Origin: Brevundimonas sp. G8
GTDB taxonomy: Bacteria; Pseudomonadota; Alphaproteobacteria; Caulobacterales; Caulobacteraceae
Length of the DNA stretch: 64,000 bases
Direction of reading: 5' to 3'
Assembly: GCF_902506205.1 (NCBI RefSeq)
Contig: NZ_LR732816.1
Coordinates: forward strand, 186,001-250,000
Part shown: positions 1 to 8,753 of the stretch, piece after piece
Numbering within the stretch: the first letter of the stretch is position 1
Layout of the letters: the number at the start of each line of letters is the position of its first letter
Made by a program: the position numbers and the translations under genes
Notes under the pieces: generated by a model
Databases searched by the model: none
What the model saw: the letters and a program-made list of their open reading frames with translations, nothing else
Told to the model about the DNA's origin: nothing

Positions 1-356
1 TCGAGACTCGCACCCTCGTCGTCCCACCCCTGCCCGAAGCCGAGGCGGCGTTCAGGCGCAGGCTGTCGGCCAAACGACGCAGCGCCCGGCTGATCGCCAT
101 CGAGGCGCACGACCATTATCTGAGGGTTCATACCGATGCGGGCGCGGAACTGATCACCCTGCGGTTCGCCGATGCGCTGGACGAACTGGCGCGGGCGCAC
201 GGGTGGCGTGTCCATCGCTCGTGGTGGGTGGCGGCCGATGCGGTGGAAGAGGTGCGCTGGCGGCGCGGAACGGGCGAAATCCGCCTCGTCGGCGGCCTGA
301 CGGCGCCGGTCAGCCGGACCCATGGCCCTGTGCTGAAAGCGGCGGGCTGGCTCTAG
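1..356 (+). CDS. LytTR DNA-binding domain protein, C-terminal part (5' end outside window)
   Basis: The frame is open from base 3 to the TAG at 354-356 and gives 117 residues. The sequence has the layout of a LytTR DNA-binding domain: a basic stretch (RRRLSAKRR), then LIAIEAHDHYLRVHT, a helical segment (DALDELARAHG) and the typical WRVHRSWWVAADAVEE. LytTR domains bind DNA through beta strands and usually sit at the C-terminus of response regulators or of membrane-anchored regulators. The N-terminal part is missing, so the input domain cannot be told. The C-terminal end is complete. Confidence 0.8.
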   Translation, partial: ETRTLVVPPLPEAEAAFRRRLSAKRRSARLIAIEAHDHYLRVHTDAGAELITLRFADALDELARAHGWRVHRSWWVAADAVEEVRWRRGTGEIRLVGGLTAPVSRTHGPVLKAAGWL

Positions 357-430
357 AGGCCCGCCCGCCAGTCGCGCCGTGATCGCCCCACGCCGGTCGA
401 GGCCGGGCGATCACGTCTTGGTACGAAAGC

Positions 431-652
431 CTATTCCGGCAGGTCTTCGGCCAGGATCGCCATTTCGAACATGAACGAGCCTTCCTCGTCCTCGTCCTCG
501 AAGACGATGCCGATGAACTCGTCGCCGACATAGACTTCGGCCGAGTCGTTCTGCTTGGGGCGGGCCTTCAGGATGATGCCGCCGGTGTTGAAGGTGCGCT
601 TGAGGTGGGCCTCGATGCGCTTCAGGTCGGTGTCTTTCACGGGGGGCCTCAT
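431..652 (-). CDS. DUF3126 family protein
   Basis: Small protein of 73 residues if it starts at the ATG at 652; further in-frame ATGs lie at 685 and 715. I chose 652 because family members begin just before the helix seen here as LKRIEAHLKRTF. The body (KARPKQNDSAEVYVGDEFIGIVFEDEDE) matches the alphaproteobacterial DUF3126 family, which has no established function. No clear ribosome binding site decides between the starts. It lies alone between a LytTR gene and an acyltransferase-like gene. Confidence 0.8.
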   Translation of the reverse strand: MRPPVKDTDLKRIEAHLKRTFNTGGIILKARPKQNDSAEVYVGDEFIGIVFEDEDEEGSFMFEMAILAEDLPE

Positions 653-736
653 GGTCTGAACGTTGGCGGCGGACCCTAGAGACATCGGCCGTTCAGGGAA
701 ACCGGCGATGCGCATTTTCCCGTTTCAGAGCCCGTT

Positions 737-1939
737 TCAAAGATAGCGCATCCACCATTGCGAACTGCGCCGCTTCACCCCGCCGAACCAGCGGCAGGCG
801 AACCAGCACGGCACGGCGAGGAAGGCCGCCACCCCCCATAGCCAAGCTACCCCTGGAACCGCGAACCCGTCGCCCTGATTGGGACCGAAGGCGGTCAGAG
901 CCGCCAGATTCAACAGGTGCAGCGCATAGATGTGTAGGATGTAGAAGAAAAGCGGCGCTGCGCCGAACACAGCCAGCAAGCCGACCAACCGATCCGGCGC
1001 CTTCTCCAAGCCCGCCAGGATCATCGCCCCGACGCCCAGTGTCAGCAGCAGGTAGTCGGCCGACGGCGGATATTTGGTCAGGTTCAGCACGCTCATCACC
1101 GTCTGCACCGGCGTCGCCTGCACCGCCCATGGCGCATCGCCATAGAGATTGATCGCCCTCAGCACGGCGAACAAGGCCAGCGCGCCCAGGCCCGTCAACA
1201 CCAGCCGCCGCAGTCGTGTCCTCTGCTCGCCCACGAACCACGGCCCGATGGCATATCCCAGCGCCGCCACCCCGATCCAGGGCAGCAGGGGATATGAGGT
1301 GCGCACCTGCCCGCCCCACGGCAGGTCCAGCAGACTGCGATCGTGCAGCACGGCCCAGATCACATGGCCCGGCTGGCCCGCCGCGATGGTGATCGGGTCC
1401 AGCAGGTTGTGACCCAGCACGATCACCAGCCCCACGACGATCAGCGCCGGACGCGGCAGATGCACCAGGGCGGCAAGCGCGATCATCGACAGGCCGATGG
1501 CCCAGATGACCTGCAGATAGATGATCTGCGGCGTGAACGAGAAGCTCCAGCCGAAACCGATCACCGTCAGTTCCAGAGCCACCAGGAACAGGCCGCGCTT
1601 CCACAGGAAGTCGGACGCCGACCTGGCCCCGTTTGCGCCCTGGGCCTGCTTGTTCCCGTACAGCCAGGCCCCCACCCCCGTCAGCGCAAGGAAGATGGGC
1701 GCACAAAGGTGGGCAGACAGCCGCGTGAAGAACAGGGCAGGCGACGTCGTCTCCAGGTTCATCGGGTCCGAGACCTGGGCATGGATGAAGAAGGCCTCTC
1801 GCGCGTGATCGACCAGCATCAGCAGGATGACCAGCCCGCGCAGGGCGTCGATGGATCGGATCCGACCCACCGCCCGGGTGGGGGCAGCGGTCGAAGAGGC
1901 GGAGGCGGGAACAAGCGTTGCAGCGGTTGACATCGTCAT
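737..1939 (-). CDS. DUF1624 / heparan-alpha-glucosaminide N-acetyltransferase-like membrane protein
   Basis: Polytopic membrane protein of 400 residues. The N-terminal signature IRSIDALRGLVILLMLVDHAR near residue 27 is typical of the DUF1624 family, bacterial relatives of the lysosomal acetyl-CoA:glucosaminide acetyltransferase. Roughly ten hydrophobic helices follow (for example ALIVVGLVIVLGHNLL and YLLLTLGVGAMILAGL). The substrate of bacterial members is not known; a role in cell-envelope modification is inference. The gene is divergent from the TonB receptor gene, with only 48 bp between the two starts. Confidence 0.85.
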   Translation of the reverse strand: MTMSTAATLVPASASSTAAPTRAVGRIRSIDALRGLVILLMLVDHAREAFFIHAQVSDPMNLETTSPALFFTRLSAHLCAPIFLALTGVGAWLYGNKQAQGANGARSASDFLWKRGLFLVALELTVIGFGWSFSFTPQIIYLQVIWAIGLSMIALAALVHLPRPALIVVGLVIVLGHNLLDPITIAAGQPGHVIWAVLHDRSLLDLPWGGQVRTSYPLLPWIGVAALGYAIGPWFVGEQRTRLRRLVLTGLGALALFAVLRAINLYGDAPWAVQATPVQTVMSVLNLTKYPPSADYLLLTLGVGAMILAGLEKAPDRLVGLLAVFGAAPLFFYILHIYALHLLNLAALTAFGPNQGDGFAVPGVAWLWGVAAFLAVPCWFACRWFGGVKRRSSQWWMRYL

Positions 1940-1987
1940 GCCGGAGCGGATAGCCGATATAGTATAACGTTACAAACGGAGTTTGAT
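1940..1987. promoter_or_regulatory. Short divergent promoter region
   Basis: These 48 bp must carry the start signals of both the DUF1624 gene and the TonB receptor gene. They contain an AT-rich stretch with the 8-bp palindrome TAACGTTA at 1965-1972, possibly part of a -10 element or a repressor site. ACGGAG at 1976-1981 is a good ribosome binding site for the TTG at 1988, with 6 nt spacing. I see no clear Fur box. Confidence 0.4.
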
Positions 1988-4063
1988 TTGTCCCTCCTCA
2001 TGAGCTGCGCCGGCGCGTGCCTGCTGGTCGCCGCCAACGCCCCAGCCCCTGCCCCCGTCGAAGCTGCCGAGCCTGCGACGGTGGGCGAGATCGTCGTCCT
2101 GGGCCGTCGTCAGGCGCCGCGCGACCTGACCCTGGGCGCCGGGCCGGTGACGGAGGCCATGTCGCCGTCCAGCCGCTCCATCGAGAACGACCTGATCAAG
2201 GCCGTGGGCGCCACGCGCTTGGCCGACGCCCTGGAGCTGGTCAGCGGCGTCAGCCAGCAGAACAATCGCGGCGGGGTGATGGACAACTTCGCCATCCGAG
2301 GTTTCCTCGGCACACCTGACGGCGGGGCGGAATATTATGTCGACGGCTTCCTGGCCAACCGCGGCATGGCCCCGCCGCGCGACCCAGCGACGGCCGAACG
2401 GATCGAGGTGCTGAAGGGGCCGTCCGGCGCCCTGTTCGGCGACATCGACCCGGCGGGACGCGTCAACATCGTGTCCAAGACCCCACGATTCGTCACCGGC
2501 GCCGTCTTCACCGCCACGGTCGGCTCATTCGGCCTGAGGCGCGGCGAACTGGACCTGACCGGCACGATCTCGGAAACCCTGGCCGGACGGCTGGTGGTTG
2601 CGGGCGAGACCTCAAGCGGCTGGCGCGATCATGTCGGCCTGAACCGCACGGTGATCGCTCCGTCCCTGACCTGGCGGCCCAACGACGATCTGCGCCTGAC
2701 CTATGTGGGCGAGTTCACGACCTTCACCACCCTGTTCGACCGGGGGATGCCGGCGATCAACGGCGACGCCCTGGCCCTGCCGGAATCGAACTATTACGGC
2801 GAGCCCGGCGACGGCGTGACCCGGTTCCGTAATGAGCGGCACCAGATCACCGGCGAATACCGCATCAACGATGGCTGGAGCCTGAACGGCGGCGTCGCCT
2901 GGCGCGGCGGCTCGCTGAAGGGCCTGTCCAGCGATCACTCTCGCCTGGTCGGCGACACGCTGTGGCGCCAACGCCGGGGCCGCGACTTTACGGTCGAGGA
3001 CCGGTCGGCCCGGATGGAGCTCAACGGCGTAGTCGCGACCGGCTTGGGCGTCCACAACCTCGGCTTCGGGGTGAAGGCCTATCAGCTGACTTATGGCGAG
3101 AAGTGGCTGCGCATCAATCCGACCGCCGCCAATCCCTATCCGATCAACGTGTTCAATCCCGTCTATGGCGCGGTGACGCCGCCGACGCCCCTGCCCTTCA
3201 CCGACAATCTGGAAACCCGCGAGGTCGTCACCCTCTACGCCCAGGACCTGTGGGAGGTGAATGACCGTCTCAGCCTGCTGGCCGGCCTGCGGTTCGACGA
3301 CTACGACCAGACCATCCGCAACAACCGTACCGGCGCCGTTGGCGAGGCCAGCGACACGCCGCTGAAATACCGCTTCGCCGCCCGCTACCGACTGACCGAC
3401 AACCTGACCGCTCACGCCAGCTATGGCCAGTCCTTCGTGCTGAACTCAGGCACGGGCCGCAACGGTTCGGGCTTCGCGCCCGAGGACGGCAAGGGTTACG
3501 AGATCGGCCTGGCCGGCGCCTGGGACGGGCTGGATCTGGCGGCCACCGTCTTCGACATCGAGAAGTCGAACATCCTGACCACCGACCCGGTCGACCCCAA
3601 CTACCTGGCCCCGGTCGGCAAGCTGACGACGCGCGGGATCGAGTTGGACGGGTCCCTGCGGATCGACGACGCGTGGCAGGTGGTGGCCAACTACGGCTGG
3701 ACCGACGCCACGGCCGACGACAGCGCCTTCGCCACCGACGCCGTGCTGAACGTGCCCGAACACTCGGGCTCGCTGTTCGCCATCGGCCGCTTCGCCACGG
3801 CGCACGGCACAACCTGGTCGGTGATGGCCGGCGCCGCCTACGTCGGAGATAGAGCCGGCGCCCTGACGCTGAACCCGGTGCGCCTGCCCGCCTATTGGAA
3901 GGCCAAGGCGGCGCTGGACTACGGCCTGACGCCCCAGGTCACGGCACGGATCGAGGTCGACAACCTGTTCGACGAACGCTACGCCGCCAGCTCCTACAGC
4001 GCCCTGTGGATCTTCCCCGGCGCGCCCCGCAGCGTCCGTGCCTCGCTCAGGATCGCCCTGTGA
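1988..4063 (+). CDS. TonB-dependent siderophore receptor
   Basis: Outer-membrane receptor of 691 residues. After a short hydrophobic leader comes a TonB-box-like EIVVLG near residue 34, then a plug domain with DALELVSGVSQQNNRGG, FAIRGF, and the plug signature ERIEVLKGPSGALFGDIDPAGRVNIVSK. The rest is a beta barrel ending in SVRASLRIAL with the usual VEVDNLFDERY-like closing motif. It resembles FhuE/FpvA-type ferric siderophore receptors; the ligand cannot be read from the sequence. The chosen start is TTG because ACGGAG lies 6 nt upstream; an in-frame ATG at 2000 is 18 nt from it. The leader lacks the usual positive charges. Confidence 0.9.
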   Translation: MSLLMSCAGACLLVAANAPAPAPVEAAEPATVGEIVVLGRRQAPRDLTLGAGPVTEAMSPSSRSIENDLIKAVGATRLADALELVSGVSQQNNRGGVMDNFAIRGFLGTPDGGAEYYVDGFLANRGMAPPRDPATAERIEVLKGPSGALFGDIDPAGRVNIVSKTPRFVTGAVFTATVGSFGLRRGELDLTGTISETLAGRLVVAGETSSGWRDHVGLNRTVIAPSLTWRPNDDLRLTYVGEFTTFTTLFDRGMPAINGDALALPESNYYGEPGDGVTRFRNERHQITGEYRINDGWSLNGGVAWRGGSLKGLSSDHSRLVGDTLWRQRRGRDFTVEDRSARMELNGVVATGLGVHNLGFGVKAYQLTYGEKWLRINPTAANPYPINVFNPVYGAVTPPTPLPFTDNLETREVVTLYAQDLWEVNDRLSLLAGLRFDDYDQTIRNNRTGAVGEASDTPLKYRFAARYRLTDNLTAHASYGQSFVLNSGTGRNGSGFAPEDGKGYEIGLAGAWDGLDLAATVFDIEKSNILTTDPVDPNYLAPVGKLTTRGIELDGSLRIDDAWQVVANYGWTDATADDSAFATDAVLNVPEHSGSLFAIGRFATAHGTTWSVMAGAAYVGDRAGALTLNPVRLPAYWKAKAALDYGLTPQVTARIEVDNLFDERYAASSYSALWIFPGAPRSVRASLRIAL

Positions 4064-4072
4064 GGCGCCCGC

Positions 4073-4900
4073 TCAGATGACGAAGTCGTACACCACATCG
4101 GCCAGGGTGTGATCCATCGTCCGGGCCGGTTCGGCGTTGGTCGGGCAGTTGACCAGGCGGGCCGGCACCCCCGCCACGGTGCAGCCGGACGGCACGGCCT
4201 TCAGCACCACGGAGCCGGAGGCCACCTTGGCGTAGTCGCCGACGTGGATATTGCCCAGCACCTTGGCCCCGGCGCCCAGCAGGACGCCCTTGCCGATCTT
4301 GGGGTGGCGGTCGCCGCGATCCGCGCCCGTCCCGCCCAGGGTCACGCCGTGCAGCATGGAGACGTCGTCGCCGACCACCGCCGTCTCGCCGATGACGATG
4401 CCGGTGCCGTGGTCGAGGAACAGCCCCTTGCCCAGTTGCGCGCCCGGATGGATGTCCACCTGGAACAGCTCCGAAATCCGGCTCTGGAAGTGGAAGGCCA
4501 GCGTCTCGCGCCCCTGCCCCCACAGCCAGTGCGCCACGCGCCAGCCCTGAAGCGCCTGGAAGCCTTTGAAATACAGGAACGGCTGCAACAGGTTGCGGAT
4601 CGCCGGGTCGCGTTCGGCGACCGCCTGCAGGTCCGCTTCCGCCGCCTCGACCATAACCGGATCGGCCTTAAACGCTGACAGGCAGACCTCGCGCACCGAC
4701 ATGGCGCTCATCTCGCCGTCCGCCAGCTTGCGCGCGATCTGGAAGCTGAGCGCGCCGGCCAGATCGTCATGCGACAGGATCACCGCATTCATCTGCGAGC
4801 CCAGTTGCGGCTCCTCGCGCGAGGCGGCCTCGGCCGAGGCGCGCAGCTGGCGCCACACGCTGTCGGTTTCGGTCTCCGCGACGATTTCAAGCTTGGCCAT
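4073..4900 (-). CDS. cysE: Serine O-acetyltransferase
   Basis: Transfers acetyl from acetyl-CoA to L-serine, giving O-acetylserine for cysteine synthesis in the cytoplasm. The protein has 275 residues with the N-terminal helical domain and a C-terminal left-handed beta helix. The active-site segment DIHPGAQLGKGLFLDHGTG followed by VIGETAVVGDDVSMLHGVTLGG is canonical. I chose the ATG at 4900 because AAGGAG lies 6 nt upstream; two further ATGs up to 4924 are less well placed. The gene lies 20 bp after a Nudix gene on the same strand and is probably cotranscribed with it. Confidence 0.95.
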   Translation of the reverse strand: MAKLEIVAETETDSVWRQLRASAEAASREEPQLGSQMNAVILSHDDLAGALSFQIARKLADGEMSAMSVREVCLSAFKADPVMVEAAEADLQAVAERDPAIRNLLQPFLYFKGFQALQGWRVAHWLWGQGRETLAFHFQSRISELFQVDIHPGAQLGKGLFLDHGTGIVIGETAVVGDDVSMLHGVTLGGTGADRGDRHPKIGKGVLLGAGAKVLGNIHVGDYAKVASGSVVLKAVPSGCTVAGVPARLVNCPTNAEPARTMDHTLADVVYDFVI

Positions 4901-4920
4901 GACCGGCTCCTTCGTACTCA

Positions 4921-5547
4921 TCATACGCGCCCCAACATCGCCTGCGCCAGCGCCGGCGGCAGTTCGCCGTTCATCGCCATATGATAGGCCTTGTACGCCG
5001 TCGCCACCGTCAGACTGTCGCGCACCGTCCCGCGCCCGATCTCGTCAAGCAGATCCAGGAACGACACGCGCACCACGGCGATGATCTCGGTCGGGTCCGG
5101 CGCAACGGCCGCAGGGCTCAGGCCCCAGGCGATCCAGGTCATGCCGATCTCGTCGGTGATGGAGTTGGACATCTCGACGGTCAAGGCCGGCAGCCAATGA
5201 TCGGCTTCCAGCCCCGCCTCCTCGACCAGTTCGCGCCGGACCCCATCGAACGGATCCTCGTCCAGAGGCGCGCCGCCTTCCGGCATTTCCCAAGAATAGT
5301 TGCCCAGGGCGAACCGCTGCTGGCCCACCAGGGTCACCGTGCCGTCGTCATGCACGGGCAGGACGCCGGTCCCGACATTCTTGAACCGCACTACGGCATA
5401 GTCGGCCGCATGCCCCGTCGGCGCCGTCGCCGGATGCCGGGTCAGGGTCATCCACGGGCTGTCGAACAGGGTTTCGGTTCCGTCGCTGCGCCACGCGGGC
5501 GGCTTGGACAGGCCCTTCGCCCATTTCGGTTCGTCGGAAATCTTCAT
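4921..5547 (-). CDS. Nudix hydrolase
   Basis: Protein of 208 residues with a complete Nudix box: G at GGAPLDE, seven residues, then RELVEEAGL, which fits GX5EX7REUXEEXGU. The family hydrolyses nucleoside diphosphates linked to another group, using Mg2+ bound by the glutamates. The surroundings of the box (YSWEMPEGG, TDEIGMTWIAWGL) are those of ADP-sugar or NADH pyrophosphatase-type members, but the substrate is not fixed by sequence. It is the first gene of a probable Nudix-cysE unit and is divergent from a nitroreductase gene. Confidence 0.88.
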   Translation of the reverse strand: MKISDEPKWAKGLSKPPAWRSDGTETLFDSPWMTLTRHPATAPTGHAADYAVVRFKNVGTGVLPVHDDGTVTLVGQQRFALGNYSWEMPEGGAPLDEDPFDGVRRELVEEAGLEADHWLPALTVEMSNSITDEIGMTWIAWGLSPAAVAPDPTEIIAVVRVSFLDLLDEIGRGTVRDSLTVATAYKAYHMAMNGELPPALAQAMLGRV

Positions 5548-5592
5548 GATTCACCTATGGCGAAGCCGGGGCCGAAAACCTAGCTAGACAGC

Positions 5593-6186
5593 ATGACCGC
5601 GCTCAACGAACCGCTGCCCCTGCCCGTTCCGTCGCAGGCCTTTCTCGACCGGCTGGCGACGCGCCGTTCGGCCCCGGCACAGGCCCTGGTCGCGCCCGGC
5701 CCGTCCGAGGCGGAGCTGGAGCAGATCCTGACCCTGGGCGCCCGCACCCCGGACCATGGCAAGCTGTTCCCCTGGCGGTTCGTGGTCATGGGGCCGCAAT
5801 CGCGCGCCGAGATCGCCGAGCGTCTGGCGCTGCTGGCCGAACTGCACAACCGACCGGCCAAGGATCAGGCGGTCCTGGCCAAGCTGACAGCCGCCCCCCT
5901 CACCATTCTGGTCGTCTCGACCCCGATCCCCGACGCCAAGCCCATCTGGGAACAGCAGCTCTCGGCCGGGGCGGTGTGCATGAACCTGGAACACGCAGCT
6001 GGCGGTCTTGGCTATTCCTCCAGCTGGATCACCGACTGGTACAGCTATGACGCCCAGGCCACTCGGCTGTTCGGCCTGACCGAGGGCGAGACCGTCGCCG
6101 GCTTCATCCATATCGGAACCCTGACCGAGCCGCCTCTGGAACGCCCCCGCCCGGATATCGCCGCCAAGGTCACACGCCTGCCGTAA
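5593..6186 (+). CDS. Nitroreductase family protein (YdjA-like)
   Basis: FMN-dependent oxidoreductase of 197 residues. RRSAPAQ near residue 23 and ARTPDHGKLFPWRFVV near residue 50 are the phosphate- and flavin-binding segments of the family, and GAVCMNLEHAAGGLGYSSSWIT is the central helix and turn. The short length and the HGKLFPWRF form point to the YdjA subgroup, whose physiological substrate is unknown. The gene is divergent from the Nudix gene, with 45 bp between the starts. Confidence 0.88.
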   Translation: MTALNEPLPLPVPSQAFLDRLATRRSAPAQALVAPGPSEAELEQILTLGARTPDHGKLFPWRFVVMGPQSRAEIAERLALLAELHNRPAKDQAVLAKLTAAPLTILVVSTPIPDAKPIWEQQLSAGAVCMNLEHAAGGLGYSSSWITDWYSYDAQATRLFGLTEGETVAGFIHIGTLTEPPLERPRPDIAAKVTRLP

Positions 6187-6258
6187 GCCGGTGACATAAG
6201 GTCGCCCCGCGCCGGTTAGACCTCGACCGACCCCGCCTTTCTCCCCCAAGGCCTACGT

Positions 6259-6921
6259 ATGGATTCCCTGTTGCAAGCCGTGGGCGACTTCATCGCCCGC
6301 AACCATATGTGGGCCGGCGTCCTGTTGGGCCTGGTCACCTTCTTCGAGTCGCTGGCCGTCATAGGCGCCTTCGTGCCCGCCACCGGCCTGCTGGTCGCAG
6401 CGGGCGGGCTGATCGCGGCGGGGGTGCTGGACCCGGTCAACGTCATCGTCGGCTGCGTCGTCGGCGCCGTAATCGGCGACGCCGTCTCCTACTGGGCGGG
6501 GCGCCGTCTGGGATTCCGCTTCCTGCAGCGCCCAATGTTCAAGCCGCACCGTCGCCGCATCGCCTGGACGCGCCTGTACTGCCGTCGCTACGGCATCCTG
6601 TCGATCTTCGTCGGCCGCTTCTTCGGCCCCTTGCGCGCCTTCGTGCCCCTGACGCTGGGGATGCTCAGGATGCGCCAGAGGTCGTTCCAGTTCGGCAATG
6701 TGACCTCCGGCATCGTCTGGGTGCTGGCCATGCTGGCGCCCGGCTATCTTGCGGCTCAGGGCCTGGCCAAGATGGAGGTCCTCAGCGAGGCCCACGGCCC
6801 CACCCTGCTGATCGGCGCCATCGCCCTGGCCATCCTGGTCGTCGCGGTCGCCTATCGCCTGATCAAGGCCCGCATGAGCCGCAAGTCCGCCATCATGCGC
6901 GGGGCGCTGGAGAGCCGCTGA
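6259..6921 (+). CDS. DedA family membrane protein
   Basis: Inner-membrane protein of 220 residues. It shows the DedA/SNARE-associated pattern: an early FFESLAVIGAFVPATGLL reentrant segment, VGAVIGDAVSYWAGRRLG, and the signature GRFFGPLRAFVPLTLG. DedA proteins act as undecaprenyl-phosphate or phospholipid flippases and support membrane homeostasis. The last 29 bp overlap the 3' end of the convergent DUF817 gene. Confidence 0.92.
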   Translation: MDSLLQAVGDFIARNHMWAGVLLGLVTFFESLAVIGAFVPATGLLVAAGGLIAAGVLDPVNVIVGCVVGAVIGDAVSYWAGRRLGFRFLQRPMFKPHRRRIAWTRLYCRRYGILSIFVGRFFGPLRAFVPLTLGMLRMRQRSFQFGNVTSGIVWVLAMLAPGYLAAQGLAKMEVLSEAHGPTLLIGAIALAILVVAVAYRLIKARMSRKSAIMRGALESR

Positions 6922-7765
6922 CTTCCTCCTCCGACCGGTGGACGATGGACACCAGCACGACCGAGATGATCATCAGCAGGAACCAGCTGCCCAGCTTGGC
7001 CAGGGACACCATCTCCCACCCCGCCTCCTGCCCCGGATAGACCCAGGCCCGCCCCAGCGTGCCCAGGTTTTCGGCGAACCAGATGAACAGCGCCACCAGC
7101 CCGTATCCCAGCAGCAGCGGCATCGACCGCCTGCGCCGGTCCGCCGTGAAATAGAACCACCCTCGCCCGAACAGCAGCACGGTCGCCGCGAACAGCGCGA
7201 TCCGCACGTCAGGCAGCCAGTGATGGGCGAAGAAGTTCACATAGATCGCCGCCGCCAGCACCCAGGTCGTCCACAGCGGCGGATACCCTCGCACCCGGAT
7301 ATGGAAGATGCGCTGAACCCGCGCGATATAGCTGCCCACCGCCGCATACATGAAGCCCGAGAACAGCGGCACCGCCCCGATCCGCAGCAGACTGTCCTCG
7401 GGATAGATCCACGATCCGTGCGCGGTCTTGAACAGCTCCATGATCGTCCCAGCCACATGGAACAGGAAGATCACCCGCGCCTCCTCCCAACTCTCCAGCC
7501 TGAACGCCAGCATCGCCGCCTGGATCAGCACCGCCCCGACCGCCAGAAAGTCGTAGCGCGACACCGGCGCCCCCTCCGGCCAGAACAGGAATGTGCCCAG
7601 GATCAAGCCCAGCATCAGCCCCCCGAACAGACACGCCCACCCCTGCTTCAGCCCGAACCACAGGAACTCGTAGGCATAGCGACGCGGACGGGATTGGTCA
7701 GCCCAAGTCTCGGCCCGCGTGAGGTGGCGGCGGCCCCAGGCTTCGAGAGGGAGGCGGCGGGTCAT
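6893..7765 (-). CDS. DUF817 family membrane protein
   Basis: Polytopic membrane protein of about 290 residues, recognised as DUF817 by the central motifs GTIMELFKTAHGSWIYPE, PLFSGFMYAAVGSYIARV and FAENLGTLGRAWVYP. No function is established. The start is uncertain: GTG at 7786 has AGGAGG almost touching it, TTG at 7777 is 10 nt from that ribosome binding site, and ATG at 7765 is the only ATG. I give the ATG. The 3' end overlaps dedA by 29 bp in convergent orientation. Confidence 0.85.
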   Translation of the reverse strand: MTRRLPLEAWGRRHLTRAETWADQSRPRRYAYEFLWFGLKQGWACLFGGLMLGLILGTFLFWPEGAPVSRYDFLAVGAVLIQAAMLAFRLESWEEARVIFLFHVAGTIMELFKTAHGSWIYPEDSLLRIGAVPLFSGFMYAAVGSYIARVQRIFHIRVRGYPPLWTTWVLAAAIYVNFFAHHWLPDVRIALFAATVLLFGRGWFYFTADRRRRSMPLLLGYGLVALFIWFAENLGTLGRAWVYPGQEAGWEMVSLAKLGSWFLLMIISVVLVSIVHRSEEEVSGSPAPRA

Positions 7766-7793
7766 CCCTTCGTTCAAAATCGTCACTCCTCCT

Positions 7794-7901
7794 CGTCATC
7801 CTCGGGCTTGACCCGAGGATCAGACGCTCCGCCAGGTTGCCGTGACACCCATCGCACTATCGCCGGATAATTCGATCCTCGGGTCAAGCCCGAGTATGAC
7901 G
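7794..7901. repeat. REPIN-like inverted repeat
   Basis: Two 28-bp arms (7794-7821 and 7874-7901) are inverted copies with a single mismatch, separated by 52 bp. Each arm holds its own hairpin, CCTCGGG with CCCGAGG around a short loop, and an outer CGTCAT. This is the plan of a REP doublet. The element lies between the starts of the DUF817 gene and the end of queF. A second element of the same plan but different sequence is at 24671-24798. Confidence 0.8.
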
Positions 7902-7925
7902 GCGAGCGAGAGCAAAGCGTTCGCC

Positions 7926-8387
7926 TTATCCCCGCCCACGATACGTCGGCACGCCCTGATCCGGCAGCCACAGCCCCTCCGGCGCCACGCCCGTCTGCCA
8001 GAAGACGTCGATCGGAATGCCGCCGCGCGGGTACCAGTAGCCGCCGATCCTCAGCCATTTGGGCGCCAACAGGTCGGCCAGCTTTCGGCCGATGGCGACG
8101 GTGCAGTCCTCGTGGAAGGCGCCGTGGTTGCGAAAACTGGTCAGGTACAGTTTCAGGCTCTTGGACTCGACCAGCCAGTCGCCCGGCGCATAGTCGATGA
8201 CGATGTGGGCGAAGTCCGGCTGGCCCGTCACCGGGCACAGGCTGGTGAACTCGGGCGCCGTGAACCGGGCCAGATAGAGCGTGTCCGCATGCGGGTTCGG
8301 CACCCGCTCCAGCACGGCCGTCTCGGGGCTGGTCGGTGCGGCGGTCTGGGCGCCGAGCTGGCTGAGGTTGTCGGTATAGTGGGTCAT
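7926..8387 (-). CDS. queF: NADPH-dependent 7-cyano-7-deazaguanine reductase
   Basis: Reduces preQ0 to preQ1 in queuosine synthesis for tRNA wobble modification. The protein has 153 residues, the size of the short (unimodular) QueF type. The catalytic cysteine is in [13 protein letters not shown], with the NADPH/substrate segment [21 protein letters not shown] chose the ATG at 8387 (MTHYTDN); another at 8396 adds three residues. The other queuosine genes are not in the window. Confidence 0.95.
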   Translation of the reverse strand: MTHYTDNLSQLGAQTAAPTSPETAVLERVPNPHADTLYLARFTAPEFTSLCPVTGQPDFAHIVIDYAPGDWLVESKSLKLYLTSFRNHGAFHEDCTVAIGRKLADLLAPKWLRIGGYWYPRGGIPIDVFWQTGVAPEGLWLPDQGVPTYRGRG

Positions 8388-8440
8388 GCGGGGCATTTAG
8401 GCGCTTGCAGCGCGTATGAAAATCCTCCCCCACCAGACTT

Positions 8441-8586
8441 CCCTCTCCCGGCGGGAGAGGGCTTGAGCGCCCGAGAGCGCAGCGATCAGTCTTGCGCGAA
8501 AGGTGTAGGGGTTACGCTGTTCGACGCGATCAGCACCGTAACCCCTCATCCGGCCCTTTGGGCCACCTTCTCCCTCAGGGAGAAGG
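8441..8586. repeat. Intergenic palindromic repeat cluster
   Basis: Three nested inverted repeats lie here: CCCTCTCCC/GGGAGAGGG at 8441-8461, CCTTCTCCC/GGGAGAAGG at 8566-8586, and AGGGGTTACG paired with CGTAACCCCT around 8508-8546. The two outer hairpins are sequence relatives with paired base changes, suggesting an interspersed repeat rather than a gene. No coding frame in this stretch looks real. Confidence 0.6.
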
Positions 8587-8753
8587 GACAACATCAGGCC
8601 ACCCATCCTTCTTCCCGAAAACTTCTCCCGCCGTTTCAACGCCCTCACGCCCACCAGCGTCATTCGACCAACCGCCCCCGCAAACGCCCATACAATGCGA
8701 GGTTTCAGCCAAGAGGGCGAAATGTCGAACCCGCGAAGCCCAACCCCGCCCGC

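Noticed and set aside
8388..8440. preQ1 riboswitch before queF
   Set aside because: The short leader on the minus strand has no preQ1 aptamer-like hairpin with an A-rich tail.
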